Of a stretch of DNA of 64,000 nucleotides, positions 54,892-63,762 are shown in pieces. Both the position numbers and the translations under genes were made by a program. Location of the stretch: NCBI RefSeq assembly GCF_014837105.1, contig NZ_JACSPO010000001.1, forward strand, positions 1,219,088-1,283,087, read 5' to 3'. Source of the DNA: Oceanitalea stevensii. GTDB lineage: Bacteria > Actinomycetota > Actinomycetes > Actinomycetales > Actinomycetaceae. The first letter of the stretch is position 1. Every line of letters begins with the position of its first letter. A model generated the notes under the pieces. It did no database searches and was not told the origin of the DNA. It was given only the letters and a program-made list of their open reading frames with translations.

Positions 54892-55698
54892 TCAGCGCAG
54901 GTCGGTGAGAACGGCGTCGGACAGCCCGGGCCACAGCTGGGCCGCCCACTCCCCGAAGCGCTCGGCGCCGAGGAAGGCCGTGGCCAGGCCGGCCCGCGGG
55001 TCGACCCACAGGAAGCTGCCGGACTGGCCGAAGTGCCCGAAGGTCTCCGGTGCGTTGCTGCTGCCGGTCCAGTGCGGCGACTTCGTGCCGCGGATCTCGA
55101 AGCCCAGGCCCCAGTCGTTGGGGTCCTGGCGCCCGAAGCCGGGCAGCACGCCGGGCAGGCCCGGCAGCTGGACGGTGGTGGCCTCGGCGAGGAGCTCGGG
55201 GTCCAGGACCTCAGGGGCGAGGAGCTCACGGCCGAAGGCGGCGAGGTCCTCGGCGCTGCCGCGAGCGCCGTGGGCCGGGGAGCCCTCGAGCACGACGGTG
55301 CTCAGGCCCAGCGGGAGGAGCACCGTGTCCTCCAGCCAGTCGGCGAAGTCGGTGCCCGTCGCCTCGGCGACGTGGTCCGCGACGAGCTCCATGCCGCGGT
55401 TGCTGTAGATCCGCCGGCGGCCGGGAGCGCTGAGGGTGTCGTCGGAGTCCATCGCCACGCCCGAGGCGTGGGCGAGCAGGTGGCGCACCGTCGCCCCCTC
55501 CGGGCCCGCGGGCTCCTCGAGGTCGACGAGGTGGCGGGAGACGGCGACGAGCGTGGCCGCCGTCGTCAGCAGCTTGGTCACCGACGCCCACGGGAAGGAC
55601 TGTCCGGCCTCCCCGTGGGTCAGTCGCGTCCCGCTCGCGTCGGTGACGACGACCGCGTGCGGGAAGTCCGGCAGCTCCACCTGGTCGAAAGCACTCAT
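54892..55698 (-). CDS. serine hydrolase, beta-lactamase/esterase-like
   Basis: A 268-residue protein of the penicillin-binding/beta-lactamase class C fold. SVTK at 39-42 (SxxK) and YSN at 98-100 (YxN) are the catalytic motifs, and the third, HFGQSGS near 231-237, replaces KTG. Such proteins are usually esterases, D-aminopeptidases or DD-peptidase-like enzymes rather than antibiotic resistance factors. No signal peptide is visible, so it is probably cytoplasmic. It lies just upstream of the patatin gene, which has its own promoter inside the short gap. Confidence 0.88.
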   Translation of the reverse strand: MSAFDQVELPDFPHAVVVTDASGTRLTHGEAGQSFPWASVTKLLTTAATLVAVSRHLVDLEEPAGPEGATVRHLLAHASGVAMDSDDTLSAPGRRRIYSNRGMELVADHVAEATGTDFADWLEDTVLLPLGLSTVVLEGSPAHGARGSAEDLAAFGRELLAPEVLDPELLAEATTVQLPGLPGVLPGFGRQDPNDWGLGFEIRGTKSPHWTGSSNAPETFGHFGQSGSFLWVDPRAGLATAFLGAERFGEWAAQLWPGLSDAVLTDLR

Positions 55699-55745
55699 GC
55701 CTCCCAGGGTGCCACCTGTGGACGGACCCGCTGCCCCCAGCCCCT

Positions 55746-55803
55746 GGAAGAGCTCAGCTCTCGCCGCGAGGGGGGTCGTCCTCGGCGAGAGCTGAGCTGT
55801 TCC
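55746..55803. terminator. long hairpin after clpB
   Basis: GGAAGAGCTCAGCTCTCG and flanks (from 55746) pair with 55780-55803, about 23 base pairs with one mismatch and one bulged base. It ends one base before the clpB stop codon. Part of it resembles the hairpin at 44462-44540 (16 of 19 bases in the AACARCTCAGCT region). Confidence 0.7.
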
Positions 55804-55804
55804 G

Positions 55805-58420
55805 TCAGAGGGGGGCGACGGCGGTCGTGTCGGCGTCCACGGTGAGGACGAGGCCGCCCTCGGTGCCGCGGTCGACGGCCACGGTCGCGCCGTCGGCCAC
55901 CTCCCCGCCGAGCATGAGACGGGCGAGCTGGTCGCCGATCTCGCGCTGGACGAGCCGGCGCAGCGGACGCGCGCCGTAGGCCGGGTCGTAGCCCTCGAAG
56001 GCAAGCCACTCGGCGGCCGCCGTCGTCACCTCCAGGGTGATGCGGCGCTCGGCGAGCCGGTCACGCAGCCGCGCGACCTGGAGCTCGACGATCGCACCGA
56101 GCTCCTCGAGGCTCAGGGCGTCGAAGAGGACGACGTCGTCGAGCCGGTTGAGGAACTCGGGCTTGAAGGCCGCCCGCACCGCGCTCATCACGGCCTCACG
56201 CTTGGCCTCCTCGGGCATCGTCTGGTCGACGAGGAACTGCGAGCCGAGGTTGGAGGTGAGGACGAGGATGACGTTGCGGAAGTCCACCGTGCGGCCCTGG
56301 CCGTCGGTGAGCCGGCCGTCGTCGAGCACCTGGAGGAGGATGTCGAAGACCTCCGGGTGGGCCTTCTCGACCTCGTCGAGGAGGACGACGGAGTACGGCC
56401 GGCGGCGCACCGCCTCGGTGAGCTGGCCGCCCGCCTCGTAGCCGACGTACCCGGGAGGGGCGCCGACGAGCCGCGAGACGGAGTGCTTCTCGGAGTACTC
56501 GCTCATGTCGATGCGCACGATGGCGCGCTCGTCGTCGAAGAGGAAGTCGGCAAGGGACTTGGCCAGCTCGGTCTTGCCGACGCCGGTGGGGCCGAGGAAG
56601 AGGAAGGAGCCGGTGGGCCGGTCGGGGTCGGACAGGCCTGCCCGGGAGCGCCGCACGGCGTCGGACACGGCCTGGACGGCGGTGCGCTGGCCGATGAGCC
56701 GCTGCCCGAGGACGTCCTCCATGCGCAGGAGCTTGTCGGTCTCCCCCTCGAGGAGCCGGCCGACGGGGATGCCGGTCCAGGCGGCGACGACCTCGGCGAC
56801 CTCGTCCGCGGAGACGCGGTCGGCGATCATCGGGGTCTCGGCGGGCTGGGTGGCCTCGGCGGCCTCGGCCTCGCGGATCTCCCGCTCCACGGCCGGGATG
56901 TCGCCGTAGCGCAGGCGTCCGGCGTCCTCGTAGCGGCCCTCGCGCTCGGCGCGGTCGGCCTCCGTGCGCAGGGAGTCCAGGCGCTGCTTGAGGTCACCGA
57001 TGCGGTTGTGGCCGGCCTTCTCCGCCTCCCACCGGGCGGTGAGGGCGGCGAGCTCCTCGGAGCGGTCGGCGAGCTCGGCGCGCAGCCGCTCGAGGCGGTC
57101 CCGGGAGGCGGGGTCGTCGGCGTCGGCGGACTCGACGAGGTAGGCCTCCTCCATCCGCAGCCGCTCGACGGCGCGGCGCAGCGCGTCGACCTCCTCGGGG
57201 GAGGAGTCGAGCTCCATGCGCAGGCGGGAGGCGGCCTCGTCGACGAGGTCGATGGCCTTGTCGGGCAGCTGGCGCCCACTGATGTAGCGGTCGGAGAGGG
57301 TCGCGGCGGCGACGAGCGCGCCGTCGGAGATCGTCACCTGGTGGTGCGCCTCGTACTTGGGCGCGATGCCGCGCAGGATCGCGACGGTGTCCTCGACGGA
57401 GGGCTCGCCGACGAAGACCTGCTGGAAGCGGCGCTCGAGGGCGGGGTCCTTCTCGATGTGCTCGCGGAACTCGTCGAGGGTCGTGGCGCCGACCATCCGC
57501 AGCTCGCCGCGGGCGAGCATGGGCTTGAGCATGTTGCCGGCGTCCATCGCGCCCTCGGCGGCACCGGCGCCGACGACGGTGTGGAGCTCGTCGATGAAGG
57601 TGACGACCTCGCCGTCGGAGTCCTTGATCTCCTGGAGGACCGCCTTGAGGCGCTCCTCGAACTCGCCGCGGTACTTCGCGCCGGCGACCATCGAGCCGAG
57701 GTCGAGGGCGATGAGGCGCTTGTCGCGCAGCGACTCGGGGACGTCCCCGTTGACGATGCGCTGGGCCAGCCCCTCGACGACGGCGGTCTTGCCGACGCCG
57801 GGCTCGCCGATGAGGACAGGGTTGTTCTTCGTGCGGCGGGAGAGCACCTGGACGACCCGGCGGATCTCGGCGTCGCGGCCGATGACGGGGTCCAGGCGCC
57901 CGTCGCGGGCAGCGGCGGTGAGGTCCTGGCCGTACTGCTCCAGGGCCTTGTACGTGCCCTCGGGGTCGGCGCTGGTGACGCGGCCGGAGCCGCGGACCGT
58001 GGGCAGCGCGTCGAGGAGCGCGTCCCGGTCGGCGCCGAGGTCGCGCAGGACCTGCCCGGCGGGGCTCTCGCTGCGGGCGAGGGCGAGGAGGAGGTGCTCG
58101 GTGGAGACGAACTCGTCCCCGAGGGCGGTCGCCTCCTCCCCGGCCTGGGTGATGACGGTCATCATCGGGCGCGACGGGGAGGGCTGGGCCACGGAGGACC
58201 CGGAGGCACCGGGCAGGGCGGCGGCCGCGGCCGTGGCGCGCTCGACGATGGCGGCGCGGTTGGCGCCGACGGCGTCGACGAGAGCGGGCGCGACGCCGCC
58301 GGGCTGCTCGAGCAGCGCGACGAGCACGTGGACGGGCTCGAGCTGGGGGTTGCCGGCCGTCGCGGCCGAGCGCATGGCGGAGGCGATCGCCTCCTGCGAC
58401 TTGGTGGTCAGCTTGTCCAT
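55805..58420 (-). CDS. clpB: ATP-dependent disaggregase ClpB
   Basis: An 871-residue AAA+ chaperone that resolubilises protein aggregates with DnaK. N-domain (1-145) with the two Clp repeats, first ATPase with Walker A GEPGVGKT at 205-212 and Walker B FIDELH, the coiled-coil M-domain (about 403-525), second ATPase with Walker A GPTGVGKT at 610-617 and LLDEVEKAH, and the C-terminal small domain. The size matches. No IGF loop for ClpP is seen, as expected. A HAIR-type HspR operator lies 47 bases upstream, and GGAGGAT precedes the ATG. Confidence 0.98.
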   Translation of the reverse strand: MDKLTTKSQEAIASAMRSAATAGNPQLEPVHVLVALLEQPGGVAPALVDAVGANRAAIVERATAAAAALPGASGSSVAQPSPSRPMMTVITQAGEEATALGDEFVSTEHLLLALARSESPAGQVLRDLGADRDALLDALPTVRGSGRVTSADPEGTYKALEQYGQDLTAAARDGRLDPVIGRDAEIRRVVQVLSRRTKNNPVLIGEPGVGKTAVVEGLAQRIVNGDVPESLRDKRLIALDLGSMVAGAKYRGEFEERLKAVLQEIKDSDGEVVTFIDELHTVVGAGAAEGAMDAGNMLKPMLARGELRMVGATTLDEFREHIEKDPALERRFQQVFVGEPSVEDTVAILRGIAPKYEAHHQVTISDGALVAAATLSDRYISGRQLPDKAIDLVDEAASRLRMELDSSPEEVDALRRAVERLRMEEAYLVESADADDPASRDRLERLRAELADRSEELAALTARWEAEKAGHNRIGDLKQRLDSLRTEADRAEREGRYEDAGRLRYGDIPAVEREIREAEAAEATQPAETPMIADRVSADEVAEVVAAWTGIPVGRLLEGETDKLLRMEDVLGQRLIGQRTAVQAVSDAVRRSRAGLSDPDRPTGSFLFLGPTGVGKTELAKSLADFLFDDERAIVRIDMSEYSEKHSVSRLVGAPPGYVGYEAGGQLTEAVRRRPYSVVLLDEVEKAHPEVFDILLQVLDDGRLTDGQGRTVDFRNVILVLTSNLGSQFLVDQTMPEEAKREAVMSAVRAAFKPEFLNRLDDVVLFDALSLEELGAIVELQVARLRDRLAERRITLEVTTAAAEWLAFEGYDPAYGARPLRRLVQREIGDQLARLMLGGEVADGATVAVDRGTEGGLVLTVDADTTAVAPL

Positions 58421-58467
58421 CGAATCCTCCGGGTGAGTTCAGGTTCCACTGAGGTCAACGCCGCAGG

Positions 58468-58488
58468 GTTGAGTCTATTCCGCTCAAG
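58468..58488. promoter_or_regulatory. HAIR operator (HspR) upstream of clpB
   Basis: The consensus CTTGAGT-N7-ACTCAAG is matched at 12 of 14 positions over 21 bases, with G for C at the first position and G for A after the spacer. HAIR sites bind the HspR repressor in actinobacteria, and clpB is a known HspR target in Streptomyces. The site lies 48 bases upstream of the clpB start codon. Confidence 0.8.
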
Positions 58489-58584
58489 TCTGTTCCGCAC
58501 CGCGTCACGGTCGTGACGAGATGCGGTGGGCCGCTGCCGGGCGCACGCTCGGACGCACGAGCACCGACCAAAGGAGCCACGATC

Positions 58585-58785
58585 ATGTCGACACTCCCTC
58601 CCCCGGGCCCCGGTCCCGGCGGGCCCGCCGTCCCGCCCGGTGAGCCCGTGCCCTCGCAGGAGCCCGCGGCGCCGCTGGCGGACCCGCCGCCTCCCGGGCA
58701 GCCGCCCACCGCGCCGCCGAGCTCGCCGTCGGTCGAGCCGCCCAGCGAGTCCCCCGGCCCGCCCCCGGTGGAGCCGCCGGACTGA
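58585..58785 (+). CDS. proline-rich small protein
   Basis: A 66-residue protein that is about 45% proline, with PPPG, PSQEP and PPSE runs and no hydrophobic segment. A clear AAAGGAG site eight bases before the ATG argues for translation. Codon usage is GC-rich and does not betray the frame strongly. It is convergent with the amidase gene and both stops lie in one palindrome. It could be a disordered spacer or binding protein; no family is recognised. Confidence 0.55.
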   Translation: MSTLPPPGPGPGGPAVPPGEPVPSQEPAAPLADPPPPGQPPTAPPSSPSVEPPSESPGPPPVEPPD

Positions 58786-58799
58786 CGCGTCAGGCCGGC
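58776..58799. terminator. palindrome holding both stop codons (Pro-rich/amidase)
   Basis: GCCGG-A-CTGACG pairs with CGTCAG-G-CCGGC: an 11-base-pair stem with one mismatch and no loop. It contains the stop codons of both convergent genes. Confidence 0.55.
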
Positions 58800-60217
58800 T
58801 CGACCGGGCTCGTGGGCCAGGGGTCGGCCTCCTCCAGCGCCGCCGCCAGGCCGAGGAGCAGCTCCTCGTCCCCGAGCCGGGTGGCCCCGAGCTGGACGCC
58901 GACCGGCAGCGTGACGCCGTCGACCTCGGCACGGTGCAGCGGGATGGTGATCGCCGGGGCCCCGAGCATGTTCCACGGGCTCGTCCACGGCGTGAAGGCC
59001 TTCTGCGCCTCGAAGTCCGCCGCCGGGTCGGCGTCGTCGCGCATGCCACCGATGAACGGGGCAGGGGTCGCGAGCGCCGGGGTGAGGACGACGTCGAGGT
59101 CGCGCCACACCTGGGCCGCCGAGCGGGCCAGGCGCTGGACCGCGGCGACGGCGGCCGCGTAGTCGACCCCGGAGTACTGCCGCCCCTGCTCGCGCATCCA
59201 CCGGGTGAGGGGCACGAGGAGCGCCTCGGCCTCGGGCGGCACCGGCGCGGACAGCGCCCCCACGGCCCACAGCGGGTTGAAGTGCTCCCACTCCTCGGGG
59301 CTGAAGGGCACCTGGGTGGTCGTCACCGCGTGCCCCATCTCCTCGAGCAGCCGCACGGCCCGGTCGACGGCGGCGAGGGACGTCTCGTGCACCGGCGCCT
59401 CGTGGACGTTGATGGGCCGGGTGAGCACGCCGATGCGCAGCTCGCGCGGCCGGTGCCCGCAGGCCGCGAGGAAGGAGGAGCGCGGCCCGGGGAGGAGGTA
59501 GTGGTCCCCCGGCCACGGCTCGGACAGGACGTCGAGGAAGGCGGCGGTGTCCCGCACCGTGCGGGTGACGACGCCGTCGACGGTGAGGCCGGCGCCGTCG
59601 ACCCCGAGCGGCCCCTTCGAGACCCGCCCGCGGCTCGCCTTGAGCCCGACGAGCCCGCAGGCGGCGGCCGGGATGCGGATCGAGCCGCCGCCGTCGCTCG
59701 CGTGCGCGGCGGGGACGATGCCGGCGGCCACGGCGGCCGCCGCCCCGCCGGAGGAGCCGCCCGCGCTGCGGCGCGGGTCCCACGGGCTGCGGGCGGGGGC
59801 CGCGACGTCGGGCTCGGTGTAGGACGGCAGGCCGAGCTCCGGCGTCGTCGTCTTGCCGACCATGAGGGTGCCGGCCTCGCGCAGGCGCACCGTCACGCCG
59901 TCGTCCGCGGGGGCGACGTAGCCGCGCAGGGCCGCGCTGCCGGCCTCGAAGGGCTGGCCGGCGACCATCGCGAGGTCCTTGACCGGGACCGGGACGCCGA
60001 GGAAGGGCGGCAGCTCTCCGCCGTCGCTGAGCCGGCGCGACGCGGCGGCGGCCTGCTCGCGGGCGAGGTCGGGGGTGAGGTGGGCGAAGGCACCGACGGC
60101 CGGACCCAGCCGTCCGGCCCGCTCGAGGGTGTGCTCGACGACGTCGCGCGGGTCGAGCTCACCGCGGCGGACGGCGGCGGCGAGGTCGAGGGCGCTGAGC
60201 TCGTGGATGTCACTCAT
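58790..60217 (-). CDS. amidase signature family enzyme
   Basis: A 475-residue amidase. The Ser-cisSer-Lys triad is complete: Lys80 in VPVKDLAM, cis-Ser155 in the [10 protein letters not shown] signature, and nucleophile Ser179 in [10 protein letters not shown]. Length fits free-standing amidases acting on small amides or aryl acylamides, and it lacks the GatA partners (no gatB/gatC in the neighbourhood). The ATG at 60217 is favoured because TAGCCT ends six bases upstream, so a GTG one codon earlier is not needed. Confidence 0.92.
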   Translation of the reverse strand: MSDIHELSALDLAAAVRRGELDPRDVVEHTLERAGRLGPAVGAFAHLTPDLAREQAAAASRRLSDGGELPPFLGVPVPVKDLAMVAGQPFEAGSAALRGYVAPADDGVTVRLREAGTLMVGKTTTPELGLPSYTEPDVAAPARSPWDPRRSAGGSSGGAAAAVAAGIVPAAHASDGGGSIRIPAAACGLVGLKASRGRVSKGPLGVDGAGLTVDGVVTRTVRDTAAFLDVLSEPWPGDHYLLPGPRSSFLAACGHRPRELRIGVLTRPINVHEAPVHETSLAAVDRAVRLLEEMGHAVTTTQVPFSPEEWEHFNPLWAVGALSAPVPPEAEALLVPLTRWMREQGRQYSGVDYAAAVAAVQRLARSAAQVWRDLDVVLTPALATPAPFIGGMRDDADPAADFEAQKAFTPWTSPWNMLGAPAITIPLHRAEVDGVTLPVGVQLGATRLGDEELLLGLAAALEEADPWPTSPVEPA

Positions 60218-60223
60218 CACCCG

Positions 60224-60229
60224 AGGCTA
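60224..60229 (-). promoter_or_regulatory. -10 box, leaderless promoter of amidase gene
   Basis: TAGCCT on the minus strand ends six bases before the ATG at 60217. Confidence 0.6.
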
Positions 60230-60384
60230 TCGACACGGCCGAGCCCGAGCCGCAGGCCGGTCCACCACCGGCCCGTCGTCGCAGCGCCCGCGCGGGGACG
60301 CCCTCCCGTTGCGGGCAGCGGCGGGCGGGCGCACTGTCGTAGCACCAGCCGCAACCCGGCGGCGCAGCAGAGAGGGGACTGAGC

Positions 60385-60549
60385 ATGGGTATCGCTGACA
60401 AGGCCAAGGACGCCATGGGCGACGAGCAGAAGAGCGACGCCGCGCTCGACAAGGCCGGCGACGCCGCCGACGCCAAGACCGGCGGCAAGCACGGCGACAA
60501 GATCGACAGCGCGCAGGACGCCGCGGACAAGAAGATCGGCAACGAGTGA
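60385..60549 (+). CDS. MT0933-like (Rv0909-type) antitoxin-family protein
   Basis: A 54-residue, Ala/Asp/Lys/Gly-rich hydrophilic protein. MGIADKAKDAMG at the N-terminus, the KAGDAADAKTGGKHGDKID repeat-like middle and DAADKK near the end match the MT0933-like antitoxin family. A GAGGGG site lies eight bases upstream. There is no toxin gene beside it: the neighbours are an amidase and a peptidase. CsbD- and antitoxin-like proteins of this type are often stress proteins, so an antitoxin role is unproven here. Confidence 0.75.
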   Translation: MGIADKAKDAMGDEQKSDAALDKAGDAADAKTGGKHGDKIDSAQDAADKKIGNE

Positions 60550-60599
60550 CCCGTGGGCGGCCGGGCTCCCTCGCGGGGCCCGGCCGTCGGCGCGCGTGA

Positions 60600-60605
60600 T
60601 GGGAT
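60600..60605 (+). promoter_or_regulatory. -10 box, leaderless promoter of S9 peptidase gene
   Basis: TGGGAT, with a TGA just upstream, is followed by six bases and the ATG at 60612. Confidence 0.4.
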
Positions 60606-60611
60606 GTGCCC

Positions 60612-62693
60612 ATGACTGCAGACTCCCCCACCGACCCCCACGCCTGGCTCGAGGACGTCGAGAGCGACGCCGCGCTCGACTGGGTCCGCGCCCACAACGA
60701 GCGGGCGGTCAGCGCCCTGGAGACCGAGCGCTTCACGCGGCTGCGTGAGGAGATCCTCGAGGTCCTCGACTCGACGGACAAGATCCCCGCCGTCGTCCAG
60801 CGCGGCGAGCACCTGTACAACTTCTGGACCGACGCCGAGCACGAGCGCGGGCTGTGGCGGCGCACCACCTGGGAGTCCTACCGCACCGCCGAGCCGGAGT
60901 GGGAGGTGCTCCTCGACGTCGACGCCCTCGCCGCCGAGGAGGGCGTCAGCTGGGTGTGGCACGGCGCGCAGGTGCTGCGCCCCGCCTACGAGCGGGCCCT
61001 GGTCGCGCTGTCCCGCGGCGGCGCCGACGCCGACGTCACCCGCGAGTTCGACCTCGTGACGAAGACCTTCGTCGAGGACGGCTTCGTCCGCGAGGAGTCC
61101 AAGGGCGCCCTGCGCTGGGCCGACACCACCGGGGACGTCGTCTACGCCTACACGGACGTCGGGGAGGGCTCGATGACGCCCTCCGGCTACCCGCGCACCG
61201 TGCGCCGCTGGGAGCGCGGCACGGCGCTGGCGGACGCGCCGGAGGTCTTCGCCGGCGAGCACACCGACATGTCGATCGGCGCCGGCCACGACTTCACCCC
61301 CGGCTTCGAGCGGGACGTCGTGTGGCGGGCGCGCGCCTTCTACGACTCCGACATGTACCTCCTCGAGGACGGGGAGCTCACCCGTGTCGACGTCCCGCGC
61401 TCCGCGGAGCCCGACCTCCACCGCGAGTGGCTCACCGTCGAGCTGCGCGAGGACTGGGAGGTCGAGGGCCGCGTCCTGCCCGGCGGTGGGCTCCTCGCCA
61501 TCCGCCTGGACGACTTCCTCGCCGGGAGCCGTGACTTCGCGGTCCTCTACGAGCCGACGGAGTCGACGGCGCTGGTCGGGGCGACGTGGACCCGTCACCA
61601 CCTCGTCCTCAACGTCCTCGACGACGTGACGAACCGGCTCGAGGTCCTCACCCCCGCCGACGGCACCTGGCAGCGGCGCCCGCTCGACCTCGCCGGCGCC
61701 GCGGCCGGCTGGGAGGCGCCGCGGCTGGCGACGATCGCCGTCGGCGCCGTCGACTCCGACGAGTCCGACGCCCTGTGGCTCACCGTCACCGGCTTCCTCA
61801 CCCCGACGACGCTCGCCCGGCTGGACCTCGACGCGGACGGCGCCGTCGTCGGCCTCGAGCCGCTCAAGGCGCTGCCGGCCTTCTTCGACACCGAGGGCCT
61901 GCACGTCGAGCAGCACTTCGCCGTGTCCGACGACGGCACCCGGGTGCCGTACTTCCAGGTGTCCCCCACGCCCGTGGCCGACAACGAGGTGGTGCGCCCG
62001 CTCCCGACGCTCCTGTCCGGGTACGGCGGCTTCGAGATCCCCCGGCTGCCCGCGTACTCGGCGACCGTGGGCCGGGCCTGGCTCGCGCGGGGCGGGGCCT
62101 ACGTCGTCGCCAACATCCGCGGCGGCGGGGAGTACGGGCCGCGCTGGCACCAGGCGGCGCTCAAGGAGAAGCGCCACCGCGCCTACGAGGACTTCGCCGC
62201 CGTGGCGCGTGACCTCGTGGCACGCGGCGTCACCGACCCCGCGCACCTCGGCGCGCAGGGCGGCTCCAACGGCGGCCTGCTCATGGGCAACATGATCACC
62301 GGCTACCCCGAGCTCTTCGGGGCGATCGTCTGCCAGGTCCCGCTGCTCGACATGAAGCGCTACAGCCACCTGCTCGCGGGTGCCTCGTGGATGGCCGAGT
62401 ACGGCGACCCGGACGACCCGGAGCAGTGGGAGTTCATCAGGACCTTCTCGGCCTACCACCGCTTCGACCCGGCCGACGGGCACCCGCCCGTCCTCTTCAC
62501 GACGTCCACGCGAGACGACCGCGTCCACCCCGGCCACGCGCGCAAGATGATGGCGCTCATGGCCGAGGCGGGCAAGGACGTCACGTACTACGAGAACATC
62601 GAGGGCGGCCACGGCGGCGCCGCGACGAACGCGCAGGCGGCGTTCATGCAGGCCCTGGCCCACGAGTTCCTCTGGCAGCGCCTGGGCGGCTGA
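60612..62693 (+). CDS. prolyl oligopeptidase family (S9) serine peptidase
   Basis: A 693-residue cytoplasmic peptidase. An N-terminal helix-rich region and seven-bladed propeller (about 60-415) cover the C-terminal alpha/beta hydrolase (about 430-693). The catalytic residues are the Ser of GGSNGGLLMG (about 555-564), the Asp of DDRVHPGHA (about 637-645) and the His of EGGHGGAAT near the end. The central stretch VANIRGGGEYGPRWH is typical of prolyl oligopeptidases/oligopeptidase B. Proline or basic P1 specificity is undecided. The hairpin at 62705 follows. Confidence 0.94.
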   Translation: MTADSPTDPHAWLEDVESDAALDWVRAHNERAVSALETERFTRLREEILEVLDSTDKIPAVVQRGEHLYNFWTDAEHERGLWRRTTWESYRTAEPEWEVLLDVDALAAEEGVSWVWHGAQVLRPAYERALVALSRGGADADVTREFDLVTKTFVEDGFVREESKGALRWADTTGDVVYAYTDVGEGSMTPSGYPRTVRRWERGTALADAPEVFAGEHTDMSIGAGHDFTPGFERDVVWRARAFYDSDMYLLEDGELTRVDVPRSAEPDLHREWLTVELREDWEVEGRVLPGGGLLAIRLDDFLAGSRDFAVLYEPTESTALVGATWTRHHLVLNVLDDVTNRLEVLTPADGTWQRRPLDLAGAAAGWEAPRLATIAVGAVDSDESDALWLTVTGFLTPTTLARLDLDADGAVVGLEPLKALPAFFDTEGLHVEQHFAVSDDGTRVPYFQVSPTPVADNEVVRPLPTLLSGYGGFEIPRLPAYSATVGRAWLARGGAYVVANIRGGGEYGPRWHQAALKEKRHRAYEDFAAVARDLVARGVTDPAHLGAQGGSNGGLLMGNMITGYPELFGAIVCQVPLLDMKRYSHLLAGASWMAEYGDPDDPEQWEFIRTFSAYHRFDPADGHPPVLFTTSTRDDRVHPGHARKMMALMAEAGKDVTYYENIEGGHGGAATNAQAAFMQALAHEFLWQRLGG

Positions 62694-62704
62694 GACGCTC
62701 CAGG

Positions 62705-62749
62705 ACGACGCAGCCGGCCCCCCGCACGAGCGGGGGCCGGCTGCGTCGT
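62705..62749. terminator. bidirectional hairpin terminator
   Basis: A perfect 18-base stem, 62705-62722 against 62732-62749, with a nine-base loop and one trailing T. It lies between the S9 peptidase gene and the convergent Gly/Tyr/Gln-rich protein. Confidence 0.8.
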
Positions 62750-62756
62750 TCGCGGG

Positions 62757-63644
62757 TCAGTACTGGCCGGTGCGGATGCGCTTGTTGACGCGCACGAGCC
62801 AGACGATGCCGATGATGAGGAGGATGAAGGCGACGAAGCCGATCGCCAGACCGACGAGGACGGCGATGCCGACGCTCGTGAGGTCGGAGACGTCGAGCGG
62901 CGGACCGATGGTGAGGGTCGAGCTGGCGTCCTGCGGCAGGTCGCAGTCGAAGGTGTGGCTGCCGGCCTGCGCCGTCGTGAAGCCGAGGCCGATGGCGGAG
63001 TCGGGGACGTCGAGGCCGAGGCTGTCCGGAGCCGTGGCGATGGTCTGCCCCCCGGGCCCGGTGACCGTGCACTCGATCTGGCTGGGGTCGGCCGACGAGG
63101 TGCCGAAGTAGATGACGTAGTCGGTGTCGGCCTGCAGGTCGGTGGACCGGCCGTTGGTGACCTGGGCACCACCCGCGACGCGCTCGACCGAGTCGAGGAC
63201 CGACGCGATGCCGATGAAGAAGCCGATGATCGGTGCGGCGACCATGGCGATCGCCGACAGGACGATCATGACGATCGGGCCGGTGCGCCTGGGCTGCGGT
63301 CCGCTCGGGCCGGGCCCGTAGCCGTACCCGCCGGGCTGGCCGTATCCCGGCTGGCCGTAACCGGGCTGCTGGCCGTACCCGGGCTGGCCGTACGCCCCGG
63401 GCTGGCCGGGCTGCTGGCCGTGCCCGGGCTGGCCGTACGCCCCGGGCTGGCCGCCCTGCTGGCCGTAGCCGGGCTGCTGGCCCTGCTGGCCGTAGCCGCC
63501 CGACTGCTGGCCGTACCCGCCGCCCTGCTGGCCGTAGCCGGCCTGCTGCCCGGCGTCACCCTCGCCGTAGGACGGAGGTCGCTGCCCCTCGGGCAGGCGC
63601 CGGCCGTAGCGCGGCTCGTCAGGTCCGCCGTCGTTCGCGGTCAT
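62757..63644 (-). CDS. Gly/Tyr/Gln-rich membrane protein
   Basis: A 295-residue protein. The first 120 residues are a low-complexity GYGQQ/GQPG repeat tract and are cytoplasmic by topology. A transmembrane helix (about 124-148) leads into a beta-rich extracytoplasmic domain (about 150-255, [19 protein letters not shown]), then a second helix (about 258-282) returns to a basic C-terminus ([11 protein letters not shown]). AAGGAG lies five bases before the ATG. This envelope-domain/tract plan is common in actinobacteria. Function unknown; the tract is a candidate for phase separation. Confidence 0.8.
   Translation of the reverse strand: MTANDGGPDEPRYGRRLPEGQRPPSYGEGDAGQQAGYGQQGGGYGQQSGGYGQQGQQPGYGQQGGQPGAYGQPGHGQQPGQPGAYGQPGYGQQPGYGQPGYGQPGGYGYGPGPSGPQPRRTGPIVMIVLSAIAMVAAPIIGFFIGIASVLDSVERVAGGAQVTNGRSTDLQADTDYVIYFGTSSADPSQIECTVTGPGGQTIATAPDSLGLDVPDSAIGLGFTTAQAGSHTFDCDLPQDASSTLTIGPPLDVSDLTSVGIAVLVGLAIGFVAFILLIIGIVWLVRVNKRIRTGQY
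63314..63545 (-). repeat. GYGQQ / GQPG codon repeat tract
   Basis: Roughly 230 bases of degenerate tandem repeats coding for GYGQQ and GYGQPG units. The DNA is repetitive (ccgggctggccgtac-like blocks), so this is a place where copy number can change. Confidence 0.7.
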
Positions 63645-63762
63645 CTCGGCTCCTTCTCACGTCGGTGGACAGCACCAGCATGCCAGGTGAGCGGTCCGGA
63701 CGGTCGAGGCAGCTCGGCAGCGGCACGGAGAGCGCTGCTCCCGGCGGTGGCCACCGGCCCGG

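Noticed and set aside
54892..55698. Antibiotic-resistance beta-lactamase
   Set aside because: The SxxK and YxN motifs are shared with esterases and peptidases; there is no signal peptide, and the KTG motif is replaced, so resistance is not supported.
60217..60612. Toxin-antitoxin pair around the MT0933-like gene
   Set aside because: The flanking genes are a full-length amidase and a large peptidase, neither of a toxin family.
63314..63545. Tandem repeat block near the right end as a possible array
   Set aside because: It is the degenerate GYGQQ codon tract within one reading frame.
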